Counted from the stretch's first letter, positions 1 through 9,038 are shown. The stretch: DNA of 64,000 nt from a bacterium (GCA_024742665.1 JANSYA010000001.1:820425-884424); one strand, 5' to 3'. Numbers and translations are program-made. The notes: generated by a model not told the origin, from the letters alone.

Positions 1-822
1 GTAGATAGCCTGGCTATGATAGGGCAGCGTGCCCGCGTCGCTCGCCGAATGCGAAAGAAATACAGGGCTTTTGATTTCTTTCGCGGCCTGGTCCGGCGCC
101 ACTTCGCCGACGTTCATATCGCAGCGCATATTCGCAAGCCACAGCGCTCCCGGCAGCATCGCGCCGATTAGAACCGGGCCGTACTGGCGCTCGCCCCGTT
201 CGACCATCACCGGGGTCAGCGCGCGATAGGGGGAATCGCCGGCGACGAAGGCCAGCTCCGGTTCCAGGGCTGCGGTCATCATTACGATCGAAGCGCCCAT
301 CGATTCGCCCATCAGGCCGATCTGATTTTTTTTCAGACCGGTTTTCATTTGCAGCCAGCCGATGACTCGCTGTAGATCGTAGCGTTCGTGGTAGCCGTAG
401 CTGCCGCAGTCGCCGCCGGACTCGCCGTGATAGCGCGCGTCGACGGAGAGGATCGAGCAGCCGCGCTTCCAGAAAAGGGGGGCGTACTTGATCGCGCCCC
501 AGCGGGTGCCGGTGTGCCCGTGATGCACGATAACCGCGCAGCGGGCGGCGCGGGGATTGGCGAAGTACCAGGCGCCGATTGTAACGGGCTCGGTCGCGGT
601 GCCGCTTTCACTGACCGCGTTTAGAAATTCTTCGCCGATTTGAATTTTCTCCGGCTCCGGCAGGCCCGCGTCGGCCACGCTCTCGAATTTCAAATTCGTG
701 CGATCTTCTTCGAGCGTGCGCTGAGTGAAGTGAATGATGATATTTGAAAAGAACCACGCACCCCCGGTATACAAAACAGCGAGAGTCACCAGGGAGATAA
801 GCAGGATCTTATTGCGCGTCAT
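1..822 (-). CDS. Alpha/beta hydrolase, membrane-anchored (3' end outside window)
   Basis: Open frame of 274 codons that runs off the left edge of the window, so the C-terminus is missing. Residues 5-26 form one hydrophobic segment, a signal anchor that would place the enzyme outside the inner membrane. The oxyanion region is VIVHHGHTG (about 98-105) and the nucleophile elbow is GESMG with Ser174, the classical alpha/beta-hydrolase serine. The Asp and His of the triad would lie beyond or near the missing end. The fold resembles BEM46/YqiA-like serine hydrolases of unknown substrate. Its start overlaps the end of the upstream secreted-protein gene by 14 bp, so the two are probably co-transcribed and translationally coupled. 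Confidence 0.85.
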   Translation of the reverse strand, partial: MTRNKILLISLVTLAVLYTGGAWFFSNIIIHFTQRTLEEDRTNLKFESVADAGLPEPEKIQIGEEFLNAVSESGTATEPVTIGAWYFANPRAARCAVIVHHGHTGTRWGAIKYAPLFWKRGCSILSVDARYHGESGGDCGSYGYHERYDLQRVIGWLQMKTGLKKNQIGLMGESMGASIVMMTAALEPELAFVAGDSPYRALTPVMVERGERQYGPVLIGAMLPGALWLANMRCDMNVGEVAPDQAAKEIKSPVFLSHSASDAGTLPYHSQAIY

Positions 823-1585
823 GATAGGCCCGAGAATTCCGGAGGCCGTTTGGCGCGGCAAGTGGAAAATCGGGGCTGAGAACGCTCTGGCGCAACGACG
901 CCGGAATCAGCTCCGGATGCAGCATCCATGATTCCGATCGCGGGATGCGCTTATGTCCTTCGAAAGAAAGATTGTCGCGAACGACGAATTGCTCTTCGCG
1001 CAAATTTACGGCTTCCCAGCGGACCGGCTCAGGCTGGCCCGTCCGGTAGCGAAACCAGACCTGCGCCATCCGAAGCAGACGCTTCTTCTTGTATGAGAGG
1101 TGCAGGCCCCAGTAACTTCGGCCGCCGTCGGTGGCGATGTCGTATAGAATCGTTTCGCGTTCCCCCTCGACTTTGCGGGCCATATAAAATAAATAACGCG
1201 CGCTGTCTTTTTCAGGACAGGCGAAGGTTTCGCATATGATCAGTTCCTGCCAGCCGACATGGTAATTTCCCGGCGCGGAAGGATGATCGACCGCCGGCAT
1301 TGGGCCGACTGCGACGTACAGCCGTGTGTCTCCGTGCTGCACGGCCTTCCAGGAGCGGGCCGGGCCGCGCCGCGTTTCGCCGCTTGCGGCGAGTAGATTT
1401 TCTTTGAGAGTGTCGTAATCGGGCAGCCTTCCCCAGGGGCCGCGATAAGCCCGCGAGAGTTCGCCGGAAAAATCGGAGGGATCGGGCCGGCCGGCCAGTC
1501 CCTGGCAGGCGAGTGCGAGAATAATCCCGGAGATGAGCAATCGTCGACCATAGATGCGCATGACTGAACTTATGATCGGCCGCAT
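809..1585 (-). CDS. Putative secreted or lipidated protein, unknown function
   Basis: 258 residues that I cannot assign to a family. The N-terminus has basic residues followed by a hydrophobic stretch (about 15-28) ending in ALACQG, which could be a relaxed spirochaete lipobox or an ordinary signal peptidase site. A start at Met9 would give a more usual signal peptide. The mature part is rich in Trp, Tyr and Arg (for example WGLHLSYKKKRLLRMAQVWFRY), more like a beta-sheet domain than a coiled protein. Its stop overlaps the start of the following hydrolase gene, which suggests a two-gene operon. Function unknown. Confidence 0.7.
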   Translation of the reverse strand: MRPIISSVMRIYGRRLLISGIILALACQGLAGRPDPSDFSGELSRAYRGPWGRLPDYDTLKENLLAASGETRRGPARSWKAVQHGDTRLYVAVGPMPAVDHPSAPGNYHVGWQELIICETFACPEKDSARYLFYMARKVEGERETILYDIATDGGRSYWGLHLSYKKKRLLRMAQVWFRYRTGQPEPVRWEAVNLREEQFVVRDNLSFEGHKRIPRSESWMLHPELIPASLRQSVLSPDFPLAAPNGLRNSRAYHDAQ

Positions 1586-1656
1586 CGCGTACGGCGCTGT
1601 TTAAAAAAAGCTTGTGTCTTCGAGGAGGAATCACAGAGTTCAGCTCCCGCTCCCGT

Positions 1657-3237
1657 ATGATTCTCTTCGGCGATATTCACATTCACGTCTTCGACCTGGT
1701 TCTGATCGTCGTCTATCTCGTGGGCATGATCGCCTTCGGTTTCTATTACAGTCGTCACGTAAAGGGCGCTCACGATTATTTCCTGGCCGGTCGCAGTCTG
1801 CCCTGGTGGGTCGTCGGCATGTCGATCGTCGGCAGTAATCTCGGCTCCAACGATTATGTCGGCGCGGCCGGCGGCGGCTATCGCATCGGTATCGCCCAGG
1901 CGAATTTCGAGTGGATCGGCGCCATCCCGGCGATGATCCTGTGCGCCTTCATTTTTATACCGTACTTCTGGCGGGCCGGCGTCTATTCCATTCCCGAGTA
2001 TTTGGGTTTGCGCTATAACCAGGCGGTGCGCGTGATCGCCGCTTTAATTCTGTCGTTCTTTTCGCTGTTCATCGTCGGCATCTACCTGTGGGCCACGGCG
2101 ACCATGCTGCAGGTCTACGTGGGCATCGACATCAGCGTCGGCGTCTGGATTACCGCCGTGGTCGTTGGATTGTATACGATCACCGGAGGCATGGCCGCCG
2201 TCGCCATATCCGATACCGTGCAGTTCGGCATTATGATCGCGGGCGGTCTGGCTCTCGCGGTGCTCGGCGTGCATCGCATCGGCGGCGTCGATGAATTCGT
2301 CACGCGTCTGTCGACCGAGTTCCCGAATCATCTCAACGCATTTTTGCCGGCCGACCACGCCGAGTTTCCCTGGCCGGGAGTGCTGTTAGGACTCGCCCTG
2401 GTCATGTCGCCTTCGTACTGGTGCGCGAACCAGGTGATCTTGCAGCGGACCTTCGCGGCGAAGTCGCGCTGGGACGGTCAGGCCGCGATGATCTTCGCCG
2501 CCTTCGCGAAGACGGTCATGCCTTTCCTGATTATCCTGCCGGGCTTTTTAGTTTTACTCATGAGCACGGACTCCCTTGAGAATCAGGACCAGGCCTTGCC
2601 CTGGCTGATTCGCGAAGTGCTTCCGCCGGGTTTGTCCGGTTTGCTCTTCGTGGCTTTTATCGCGGCGCTGCAATCTTCGGTAGACTCAACGCTGAATTCG
2701 ACGGCGGTCATGCTGACGCGGGATGTTTACGGCGTCGTGAAAAAATCCGACGCGAATATGAATGACGCCGCCGAACGCGAATCGCGCGACCGGAGCGATT
2801 TACGATTGGGCAAGTGGATTACATTTTCAGTGCTCGCACTCGGCGTGCTCTTCGCTTTGAATATCGACAGCGTGAAATCGCAGTTTCGCGGGATCTACTC
2901 ATTCGTGCAGCTGGGGCTCTCGTACTTTCAGGGACCGATGTTCGCGCTTCTGCTTCTGGGGATTCTCACGCGTTCCGTAACGGCGAGCGCAGGCGTCTGG
3001 GGTCTCGGCCTCGGCGTGCTGTCCGCGGTATACATGGGCAGCTTCGGGCTGCCGGGTATGGCCGGCGGCGAATTGAATATGCTCTATATCGCGTTTTACA
3101 GCTTTCTGTTTACGGTGGGCTTGCTCTTCGCGATCAGTCCCTTTACGGCGGCGAAGAGCGACGAACAGCTGCGCAATCTGACGATTCAAACCACGGACAA
3201 ACAAAGGGCCGACGATAGCGCGGAACGCGAAGGCTGA
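1657..3237 (+). CDS. Sodium:solute symporter (SSS family)
   Basis: About 526 residues with some 13-14 hydrophobic segments, the usual size and topology of the SSS/SGLT family that imports sugars, amino acids or organic acids with Na+. Family hallmarks are DYFLAGRSLPWWVVG near the N-terminus, the GSNLGSNDYVGAAGGGY stretch of TM2 and the SSVDSTLNSTA motif in the later bundle helix; the NDYVGAAGGGY form is SGLT-like. The substrate cannot be read from sequence. I chose the ATG at 1657; a TTG 45 bp upstream is in frame, and the only good AGGAGG lies 29 bp before the ATG, so the start is uncertain. A small membrane-protein gene follows after 7 bp. Confidence 0.9.
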   Translation: MILFGDIHIHVFDLVLIVVYLVGMIAFGFYYSRHVKGAHDYFLAGRSLPWWVVGMSIVGSNLGSNDYVGAAGGGYRIGIAQANFEWIGAIPAMILCAFIFIPYFWRAGVYSIPEYLGLRYNQAVRVIAALILSFFSLFIVGIYLWATATMLQVYVGIDISVGVWITAVVVGLYTITGGMAAVAISDTVQFGIMIAGGLALAVLGVHRIGGVDEFVTRLSTEFPNHLNAFLPADHAEFPWPGVLLGLALVMSPSYWCANQVILQRTFAAKSRWDGQAAMIFAAFAKTVMPFLIILPGFLVLLMSTDSLENQDQALPWLIREVLPPGLSGLLFVAFIAALQSSVDSTLNSTAVMLTRDVYGVVKKSDANMNDAAERESRDRSDLRLGKWITFSVLALGVLFALNIDSVKSQFRGIYSFVQLGLSYFQGPMFALLLLGILTRSVTASAGVWGLGLGVLSAVYMGSFGLPGMAGGELNMLYIAFYSFLFTVGLLFAISPFTAAKSDEQLRNLTIQTTDKQRADDSAEREG

Positions 3238-3244
3238 GAATCAG

Positions 3245-3469
3245 ATGCAATCGATCTACGAAATAGTCTTTCAGACGGTGAACGCGTGGCCCCTGTGGTA
3301 CGCGAAGGCCGGCGCGCTGCTGATCTTCGGGGCGATCCTCGCGCTGGTGTGGTCTTTGCCGCGGGCCTACGTGTACGAAGAGGGGGATGCGCTGCCCCGG
3401 CACCGGGATCTCCGGTACTGGGCCTCGGGTCTACTGGTGATCCAGTTCGTGCTGTACTGGATCTTCTAG
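3245..3469 (+). CDS. Small two-helix membrane protein linked to the SSS transporter
   Basis: 74 residues with two predicted membrane helices (about 20-37 and 59-74) joined by a short charged loop (YEEGDALPRHRDLRYW). It starts 7 bp after the symporter stop, so the two are almost certainly co-translated. Several SSS transporters have a small membrane partner encoded next to them (for example YjcH with ActP and YhdT with PanF). This protein is not recognisably either of those, so a subunit role is inferred from position only. Coding is supported by the reading-frame length, the hydrophobic pattern and the tight spacing. Confidence 0.7.
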   Translation: MQSIYEIVFQTVNAWPLWYAKAGALLIFGAILALVWSLPRAYVYEEGDALPRHRDLRYWASGLLVIQFVLYWIF

Positions 3470-3529
3470 CAGATCGGGCAATCGGGCCCGGGATGCGATA
3501 TTGAGCAGTTGGAAGATCTGCGGCGAAGC

Positions 3530-3847
3530 TCAGTTCAGGCCGATCAGCTCTTTCAGTTCTTCCATGGCCTTATCTTTCTGGGCGACCTGGGTTTTCTTGA
3601 TCGCTTTCTTCAGAACGTCGGGCCATTTCTTTTCCGGAATATCTTCTTTCATCTGCTCAAGCAATTCCAGAATCTCAAGACTCTCGGCCGTGTTGAAGAT
3701 TTCGGATTGATCGTAGCGAAAGAGGCCGAACAGGCGCTCGATATAAGATCCGACGCTGCCGCCGGCGCCTTCGCCCTGGATGCGCTCGACTTTTTTTTCA
3801 GACCGGCGTAGTTCTCTTTCGATCCGTTCCATTTCAGTGCGTTTCAT
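3530..3847 (-). CDS. Small charged helical protein, unknown function
   Basis: 105 residues, almost entirely alpha-helical by composition, with a basic/acidic heptad-like N-terminus (MKRTEMERIERELRRSEKK) and a Lys-rich C-terminus ending in KELIGLN. No signal peptide or membrane helix, so cytoplasmic. The ATG at 3847 is preceded by AGGA at a suitable distance; a TTG two codons upstream is less likely. It converges on the symporter operon and is followed by the epimerase gene on the same strand. No family recognised. Confidence 0.65.
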   Translation of the reverse strand: MKRTEMERIERELRRSEKKVERIQGEGAGGSVGSYIERLFGLFRYDQSEIFNTAESLEILELLEQMKEDIPEKKWPDVLKKAIKKTQVAQKDKAMEELKELIGLN

Positions 3848-3934
3848 AGTCAATATCCTATCAGTACTGACGCGGGATCTTCGACCCCGCAGTGCTTCAG
3901 ATGCGTTATTGAGTGAGTTTGATTCTTGCTTTGA

Positions 3935-4972
3935 TTAGAAGAATACTTTCGCGAAGCGCAGAATGCCCTGCTTCCACGGGACCCGGTGAGAGACGCCGCT
4001 TGCGTTCGCGAAGTTGTCCTGATTTTCGAGATACCAGCGATAGTTGCGAACCAGCGCGTCCCGGTTGGAATACTTCGGAGCGTATCCGAGAATCTTTTTC
4101 GCTTTCTCGATCGATACGAACGAGTCCTTGCTGGCGGTTTCGTATACCCACTTATAAAGCGGGCTGAGTTTCAGAGCTTCAAGAATGCGCAGAATCCAGA
4201 TGACCGGCGTTGCGGGGAAGCCGCTGATCTTTTTGCCGAAGCCGGCGTCGTCGAGTACGGCCTGGTAGTCTTCGCGCATCGTCAGAAACTCTTCCGCGCC
4301 GATATTAAAAGTATCGTTGGCTTTGGTTTTGGGTTTCGTCGCGGCGAGATAAATCGCGTCGCAGAGATCTTCTACGTCGAGTAATTGATAACGGTTTTTG
4401 CCGCTGCCGATCATCGGAAAGCCGTGGCCGGTAGCCGCCCAGTCGAAGAAAAGCGCGAAGACGCCGAGGCGTTCCGGGCCGATAAAAGATTTCGGGCGAA
4501 TGATCGGAACCGCCATACCTTTCTCGCGATACTTCAGGCACTCTTCTTCGGCCAGGATCTTCGCTTTGCCGTAGGGGCCGACGCCGTCCAGGCGGTCGTC
4601 TTCGATCAGGGGGTGGTGGTCCGGGATGCCGTAGACCGCGGTCGAGCTGACGTGCACGACGCGCTTGATTTTATTCTGCATGGCCGCTTCGAGAACGTTG
4701 CGCGTTCCGTCGACGTCCGTTGACATGATGTCTTCTTCCGTATAAAGGGGCAGAGCGGCGGCCGTGTGGATCACAATATCGCAGCCTTTCATCGCTTTTT
4801 TCAGCGATTCGAAATCGCGAATGTCGCCGGTTACGATCTGAACTTTGTTTCGTTCGGGATAATCGAACTCTGCGATATCGTAAGAAACGCACTTGTGTTT
4901 CTTTGCCATCAGATGGCGCACCAGATTGATGCCCAGAAAACCGGCGCCGCCGGTGATAAAGTACTTCGCCAT
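3935..4972 (-). CDS. NAD-dependent epimerase/dehydratase (extended SDR)
   Basis: 345 residues of an extended short-chain dehydrogenase/reductase. The Rossmann glycine motif is GGAGFLG (8-14). The adenine-binding GDIRD region lies near 49-53. The catalytic Tyr134-x3-Lys138 (GPYGKAK) and the upstream SSTAVYG serine/threonine are all present. Such enzymes modify nucleotide sugars or sterol-like 3-beta-hydroxy groups; the [14 protein letters not shown] stretch is seen in 3-beta-HSD/NSDHL-like and sugar-epimerase groups, so the substrate is undecided. Cytoplasmic. No neighbouring polysaccharide genes help to decide. Confidence 0.88.
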   Translation of the reverse strand: MAKYFITGGAGFLGINLVRHLMAKKHKCVSYDIAEFDYPERNKVQIVTGDIRDFESLKKAMKGCDIVIHTAAALPLYTEEDIMSTDVDGTRNVLEAAMQNKIKRVVHVSSTAVYGIPDHHPLIEDDRLDGVGPYGKAKILAEEECLKYREKGMAVPIIRPKSFIGPERLGVFALFFDWAATGHGFPMIGSGKNRYQLLDVEDLCDAIYLAATKPKTKANDTFNIGAEEFLTMREDYQAVLDDAGFGKKISGFPATPVIWILRILEALKLSPLYKWVYETASKDSFVSIEKAKKILGYAPKYSNRDALVRNYRWYLENQDNFANASGVSHRVPWKQGILRFAKVFF

Positions 4973-5269
4973 AATATTACCTGCAGATCTTTCCGGGAAT
5001 CCCCGGCGGCTGGCCGCCGAATTTCGAATCGCGCGGATTCAGGAAAGATTAATAGACCACTAAACAAGCATTAAGAGCAATTTTTTCAAGTCTTTCCCGT
5101 ACCTGCCGCGGTCCTCCAAACGATTTTCTAACAGTCCTCAGATCGTCTTCGGCGTTGCCTGCGAACCCCGGTCGTGGCGGTCTCGTCGAATGACGATGAG
5201 CGGGCGGGAAGGCTTATTCTTTCTAACGGCCGATTGGCCCGTTTTTTGAACTGATTTTGGGAGAGATCT

Positions 5270-5872
5270 ATGTCTATTTTTTCAACTCGAAGACTCGCGG
5301 TATTCGGCGGGTCCACTTTTGCAATCTGCGCCGCGGTGATTTTACTGAGCGCCGGCGGCCGGCCGGTTTTCAGCGAGAAGCCGGAAGGCGGCAAGCAGCG
5401 CGCCTGTAGCGCGGACATTAAAAAATTCTGCGGCGGTATTGAGAAGGGCGAAGGCCGCATCATGCAGTGCCTCGAAGAGAATCGCGCGAGCGTTTCCAGC
5501 GAGTGCCGAACGAAATTGGAAAAGCGCGAAGAGCGCCGTGCGAAATTTGACGCGGCCTGCGGTAATGACGCGAAGCAGTTCTGCGGCGAAAAACGCGGCA
5601 AAGAGCTGCGCGCCTGCATGAAAGAAAATCGCGAAAAGCTGTCGACCGGTTGCAGCGAGTTAATCTCGAAGGCCCGCACTAAAAAGAAAGAGGGCAAAGA
5701 GCAGCGCAAAGAAAAACGCAAGGCCGTGGCGAAAGCCTGTCGTGCGGACGCTCGCAAAGTTTGCAAAGGCATCAAGCCCGGCGACGGCAAGCTGATGGCC
5801 TGCCTGCAGGAAAAACGTTCGGAGCTTTCCCAGGCCTGTGCAGCGGTTCTGCCCGCTCCGGCCGGTCAATAA
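5270..5872 (+). CDS. Secreted Cys-rich repeat protein (GLG1/FGFR-type repeats)
   Basis: 200 residues with an N-terminal signal or anchor helix (about 9-28) followed by three copies of a four-cysteine repeat: Cys46/54/67/79, Cys97/105/116/128 and Cys157/165/178/190. The spacing C-x7-C-x10 or 12-C-x11-C is nearly invariant, and each repeat has a D-x3-FC core and a CL/CM-x-E-x-R segment. This matches the cysteine-rich GLG1 repeat known from Golgi protein 1 and scattered bacteria. Repeats 2 and 3 are separated by a very Lys/Glu/Arg-rich linker (about 134-152). Likely periplasmic with disulfides. Preceded by GGGAGAG at a good distance. Function unknown. Confidence 0.85.
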   Translation: MSIFSTRRLAVFGGSTFAICAAVILLSAGGRPVFSEKPEGGKQRACSADIKKFCGGIEKGEGRIMQCLEENRASVSSECRTKLEKREERRAKFDAACGNDAKQFCGEKRGKELRACMKENREKLSTGCSELISKARTKKKEGKEQRKEKRKAVAKACRADARKVCKGIKPGDGKLMACLQEKRSELSQACAAVLPAPAGQ

Positions 5873-5894
5873 TTCGAAGCGTTAATTCATTCCC

Positions 5895-5923
5895 GACGAC
5901 CGCCGCCTGAACCGGCGGTCGTC
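5895..5923. terminator. Bidirectional hairpin between convergent genes
   Basis: Perfect 11-bp stem GACGACCGCCG/CGGCGGTCGTC with a 7-nt loop, lying between the Cys-repeat gene and the convergent SH3 lipoprotein gene. No long T-tract on either side, so termination efficiency is uncertain, but position and symmetry suit a shared terminator. Confidence 0.6.
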
Positions 5924-5925
5924 CT

Positions 5926-6537
5926 TCAGGGCGACGCTTCGGCCGCGCAATCCGCCTGAAAATAGGTGTGAGTCTCGGTACTCAGAGTCTTCCCGGCCAG
6001 CTTCCAGCTTTCACTGCTGTTCTGAACGTCGAGCTCGATATGCGTTACGAGTTTCACGTTGAGAATTTCTCCGCTCCGCGTTCCGTTGATCGTGGATTTG
6101 TAAGCGGTGAAGTATCCGTTGGCTTCGTCGTGCACGGTGCCGCGCAGTTCGCCCTTCACGTTTTCCGGATAAAAGCGCAGCTCAATTTTGCCATCGAAGG
6201 TTTCGCTCGCCACACTATAGCAGCGGAGTTCCGCGGCGCCCGGAGCCGTAGCGCTCAGATAGGCTCCGAAGACCCAGCCGCTTGCGTCGGCGTGCTGTAC
6301 GCGGGTCCACTTGCCCTGCCGGTCACCGATCGTTTCCGATTGGGCCTGCACTTCGAGTACTTCCACGCCGGTCGCGTACGGAATCAGCTGCAAACGCTTT
6401 CCGTCCGTCGCCGGACTTTCGCGCAGCACCAGTCCGCTCGGCGCCGTAACATAACTGAGATTTGCGCCCGCTTTCTCGCCGCAGGCTAAGGCGGAGAGAA
6501 AAGCGATTAGAACCGCGGCTGCCCAATTGAATCGCAT
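5926..6537 (-). CDS. SH3-domain lipoprotein
   Basis: 203 residues with a lipoprotein signal (hydrophobic 6-18, then LSALAC as lipobox). Residues about 28-95 form a bacterial SH3 (SH3b) domain: SGLVLRESPATDGKRLQLIPYATGVEVLE followed by WTRVQHADASGWVFGAYL, the usual GWV ending. SH3b domains in periplasmic lipoproteins usually bind peptidoglycan or other envelope targets. The C-terminal half is a separate beta-rich domain of unknown role with two further cysteines. The start lies 24 bp downstream of the next lipoprotein gene's stop on the same strand, so the two probably form an operon. Confidence 0.82.
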   Translation of the reverse strand: MRFNWAAAVLIAFLSALACGEKAGANLSYVTAPSGLVLRESPATDGKRLQLIPYATGVEVLEVQAQSETIGDRQGKWTRVQHADASGWVFGAYLSATAPGAAELRCYSVASETFDGKIELRFYPENVKGELRGTVHDEANGYFTAYKSTINGTRSGEILNVKLVTHIELDVQNSSESWKLAGKTLSTETHTYFQADCAAEASP

Positions 6538-6561
6538 GGTGATTCTCCCGGCTCGCCGCTC

Positions 6562-6948
6562 TTAGCGATATACGTAGCCGTAGGTGTCGGTGATGACCGG
6601 CGTAAAGATGAGCGAGAACGGCGGGAGGATGTACCACAGGCTGTCGTAGTCCATATTTGTAATCTGAACTTTGGAACCGCCGGCTTTACGGCCGTCCGCC
6701 GTAAAAGAGTGGACGCTCGACTCGACGGTCGCGTTCCCGACAATCGGAAATATGCCGAGGCCCAGGTGCAGGGCGTAGTTCGTGGTGTGCTGATATACGC
6801 GGGGCGCGCCGTCCGGCGTGGTCGTTCCGTTGAACTGCGCGGCGGTCGAAGATGTGTGGATCGCGTCCCCCGGCGTTGTTTTGCATGCGGTCGAACCGGC
6901 GATCAGTGTCGCGACCAGTAATATTCCGAATAGTTTGTGAATTTGCAT
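6562..6948 (-). CDS. Small lipoprotein, unknown function
   Basis: 128 residues with a lipoprotein signal ending in AGSTAC (Cys22) and a short mature part. The C-terminal motif WYILPPFSLIFTPVITDTYGYVYR is hydrophobic and beta-like, suggesting an outer-membrane-facing lipoprotein. Not assigned to a family. It is the first gene of a pair with the SH3 lipoprotein and is divergent from the TPR-like gene. Confidence 0.75.
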   Translation of the reverse strand: MQIHKLFGILLVATLIAGSTACKTTPGDAIHTSSTAAQFNGTTTPDGAPRVYQHTTNYALHLGLGIFPIVGNATVESSVHSFTADGRKAGGSKVQITNMDYDSLWYILPPFSLIFTPVITDTYGYVYR

Positions 6949-7056
6949 TCGCGTGCTCCTTTTTTACAAACGTGTCGAATCGATGCGTTTCGGTCAATTC
7001 GTTCCCGATATGGATTCACGCTTTACGAGCGGCGTCCGGCCGATCACCCGGTTCCT

Positions 7057-7674
7057 GTGAAATATTTCGATCCGAATTTCTATGAACGCGAAGATGATGC
7101 TGAAAAATCGCGCAAAGCGATTGAATACTACTCGGGGGCCCGGAGTTATTTTGAAAGGCAGTCTGCGCAGATCTTAGCAGAAAACTCACAGAGTGTGTCG
7201 ACGGAAGCTTCGCCCGCATCGGACGAATCGGAGCGGGCTGTTGCAGTGCAGGCGGATCTTGGTCGCGCGATCGGCCGCCTGGGGGAGGCCTTGCGTTTCG
7301 CCGGCCGCACCGCGGAAGCCCTGGAATGCAAAATCAGCAGCCTGGAAATCTGGAGGGCCCTGGGGCGATCCCGGGCGGTGAACCTGGCAATGATTCGACT
7401 GGCGATCGTCCTGGACGAGTCCGATCGTCGGGCGGAAGCGCTGGAGATTCTACGAGAGCTGCGCGGAGGCCTGGAGGATCCCGCCCCGGCGGACGATCTG
7501 GCGGTGTACGCGGATTTTATCCACGAGGCCCTGGCTCTGGCGCTGTTTCGTCAGGGAGATGCGGCCGCCGCGCTTCCGGAGCTGGAGGCCGCGTTGAAAA
7601 TCCGGAACGACCGCGGACAGGCGCAAATGATGGAGCGCACACGAGATCTGCTGCAGAGGATCGGCGATTCTTAA
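7057..7674 (+). CDS. TPR-like helical repeat protein
   Basis: About 205 residues of alternating helices with TPR-like spacing (for example LGRAIGRLGEALRFAGRTAE, then AEALEILRELRGG and AAALPELEAALKIRNDRGQ). No signal peptide, so probably a cytoplasmic scaffold. The start is uncertain: I chose GTG at 7057 because coding-like composition begins there. An in-frame GTG at 6937 would overlap the divergent lipoprotein start, and neither has a clear ribosome binding site. Function unknown. Confidence 0.65.
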   Translation: MKYFDPNFYEREDDAEKSRKAIEYYSGARSYFERQSAQILAENSQSVSTEASPASDESERAVAVQADLGRAIGRLGEALRFAGRTAEALECKISSLEIWRALGRSRAVNLAMIRLAIVLDESDRRAEALEILRELRGGLEDPAPADDLAVYADFIHEALALALFRQGDAAAALPELEAALKIRNDRGQAQMMERTRDLLQRIGDS

Positions 7675-7694
7675 AATCCTGGATCGAGGCTGGC

Positions 7695-9038
7695 TCAGAT
7701 GTACTGATCTTTTTCTTTTTTGATCACCAACGCGCCTTCTTCGTCGAGTCGGCGGGCGACCGTCAGCACGTACGAACGGGCCTCGTTGATTTCTTTCACC
7801 GACAGCGGACCGCGCCGGTCCATTTCTTCGAGAATATCCGCCGCGCGATTCTGGGACATCGAGTTGAAAAAGTGGCGGCGAATTTCTTCACCGGCGCCCC
7901 GCAGCCCCGCTGCCAGCAAGAGATCGTCGCCGATTTCCGTAATCAGCATCCGCATTTCGCGGTGATCGAGATTCACCAGCTCCTCGAAAATATACAGTCG
8001 TTCGCGCACGTCTTCGACGATCGCCGGCGCGGCGCCGCCCAGCACGTCGAGAATTTCGTCCTCTTCGGAGCGATCCATATGATTCAGGATATTCGCGAGC
8101 GTATCCGCACCGCCGATCTCCGAATAGATTTCGGCCGTGCGTTTTTCGAATTTTTCACGCAGGACTCGGGCGACGCGCTGCACCGCTTCCGGATGAATGC
8201 GCGAGGTCTTCGCGATGCGCATGGCGACTTCTGAACGAAATTCATTCGGTAGATTTCGCATCACCGCCGCGGCGATGCGCGGCTTTAAGAAGGATAGCGC
8301 GACCGCGGCGATCTGAGTGTGTTCCTGGCTGAGAGCCGCCGAAAGCACGGGCGGCTCAATGCGCTCCAGAAATTCGAAATCGCGGAAGAGGTCCCGCTGG
8401 CTCAGGCGGCCGATGATCTCCTCAGCCACGTCCTGGCCGTGGCTCAGTTCCAGAATCTTTTTGGCCTGCTCGAGTCCGCCGCGCACGGGCTCGTCGAAGT
8501 CTTTTACGACCGTATCGAAGTATTCGAGAATCTCGCGTTTTTCGTCCGCGCTGATGTGATCGATGCGCGCCATTTCGACAGCGAGCTTTTCAATTTCGCC
8601 GGGTTCCAGGTTCTTTAAGATCGTCGCGGCCTGGTCGGGACCCAGGGCGAGCAGCAGCCGCGCCGCGCGATTGGAGCCGTCCCGGGAGTTGAGCAAATCG
8701 CCCGCGGTCGCCGCCGCTCCGCCGCCCATTGGTACGGCGGCGCTGCGGGGCGGGCTGCCGCTTATGGGACGATTCGCGGAGGCCTTTTTGGACGGGGGGC
8801 CGCCGGAAGCGCCGCGCGGATTCTTTTGGCTCTGCTTTTTTTGGGCGCTCTTGCCTCCAGCTTCGGAGCCGGTCACCTGGGATCGCAGCGCTTTGAGCAG
8901 GCCTTCTTCGCCGACCGTAAAGTCGACCTGGCCGCCGGGCGCTCCTGCTTTTTGGGCCGCTTTGCCGGTGCTGGCCGCTTTCTTGCCGGATTTCTTTTTG
9001 CGTGCGAAGCCCATACTGTCCCGCCAACAATGCGACAT
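7695..9038 (-). CDS. fliG: FliG-like flagellar motor switch protein with long N-terminal extension
   Basis: About 447 residues. The last 330 match FliG: the N-terminal domain (RLLLALGPDQAATILKNLEPGEIEKLA), the middle domain (LSQEHTQIAAVALSFLKP contains the EHPQ-like EHTQ motif) and the C-terminal charged torque helix region ending in EARSYVLTVARRLDEEG. FliG sits in the cytoplasmic C-ring and couples stator force to rotation. The first 100 or so residues are a Lys/Gly/Ala/Pro-rich extension not found in normal FliG (about 335 aa). Start at 9038 has AGGAG 8 nt upstream; 9014 (MGFARKKK) is the alternative. Spirochaetes often carry more than one fliG, so this may be the divergent copy. Confidence 0.88.
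   Translation of the reverse strand: MSHCWRDSMGFARKKKSGKKAASTGKAAQKAGAPGGQVDFTVGEEGLLKALRSQVTGSEAGGKSAQKKQSQKNPRGASGGPPSKKASANRPISGSPPRSAAVPMGGGAAATAGDLLNSRDGSNRAARLLLALGPDQAATILKNLEPGEIEKLAVEMARIDHISADEKREILEYFDTVVKDFDEPVRGGLEQAKKILELSHGQDVAEEIIGRLSQRDLFRDFEFLERIEPPVLSAALSQEHTQIAAVALSFLKPRIAAAVMRNLPNEFRSEVAMRIAKTSRIHPEAVQRVARVLREKFEKRTAEIYSEIGGADTLANILNHMDRSEEDEILDVLGGAAPAIVEDVRERLYIFEELVNLDHREMRMLITEIGDDLLLAAGLRGAGEEIRRHFFNSMSQNRAADILEEMDRRGPLSVKEINEARSYVLTVARRLDEEGALVIKKEKDQYI

Noticed and set aside
7326-8234. 302-codon plus-strand frame
   Set aside because: It runs through the TPR-like gene in another frame and then opposite FliG; low-complexity Arg/Gly content indicates a shadow.
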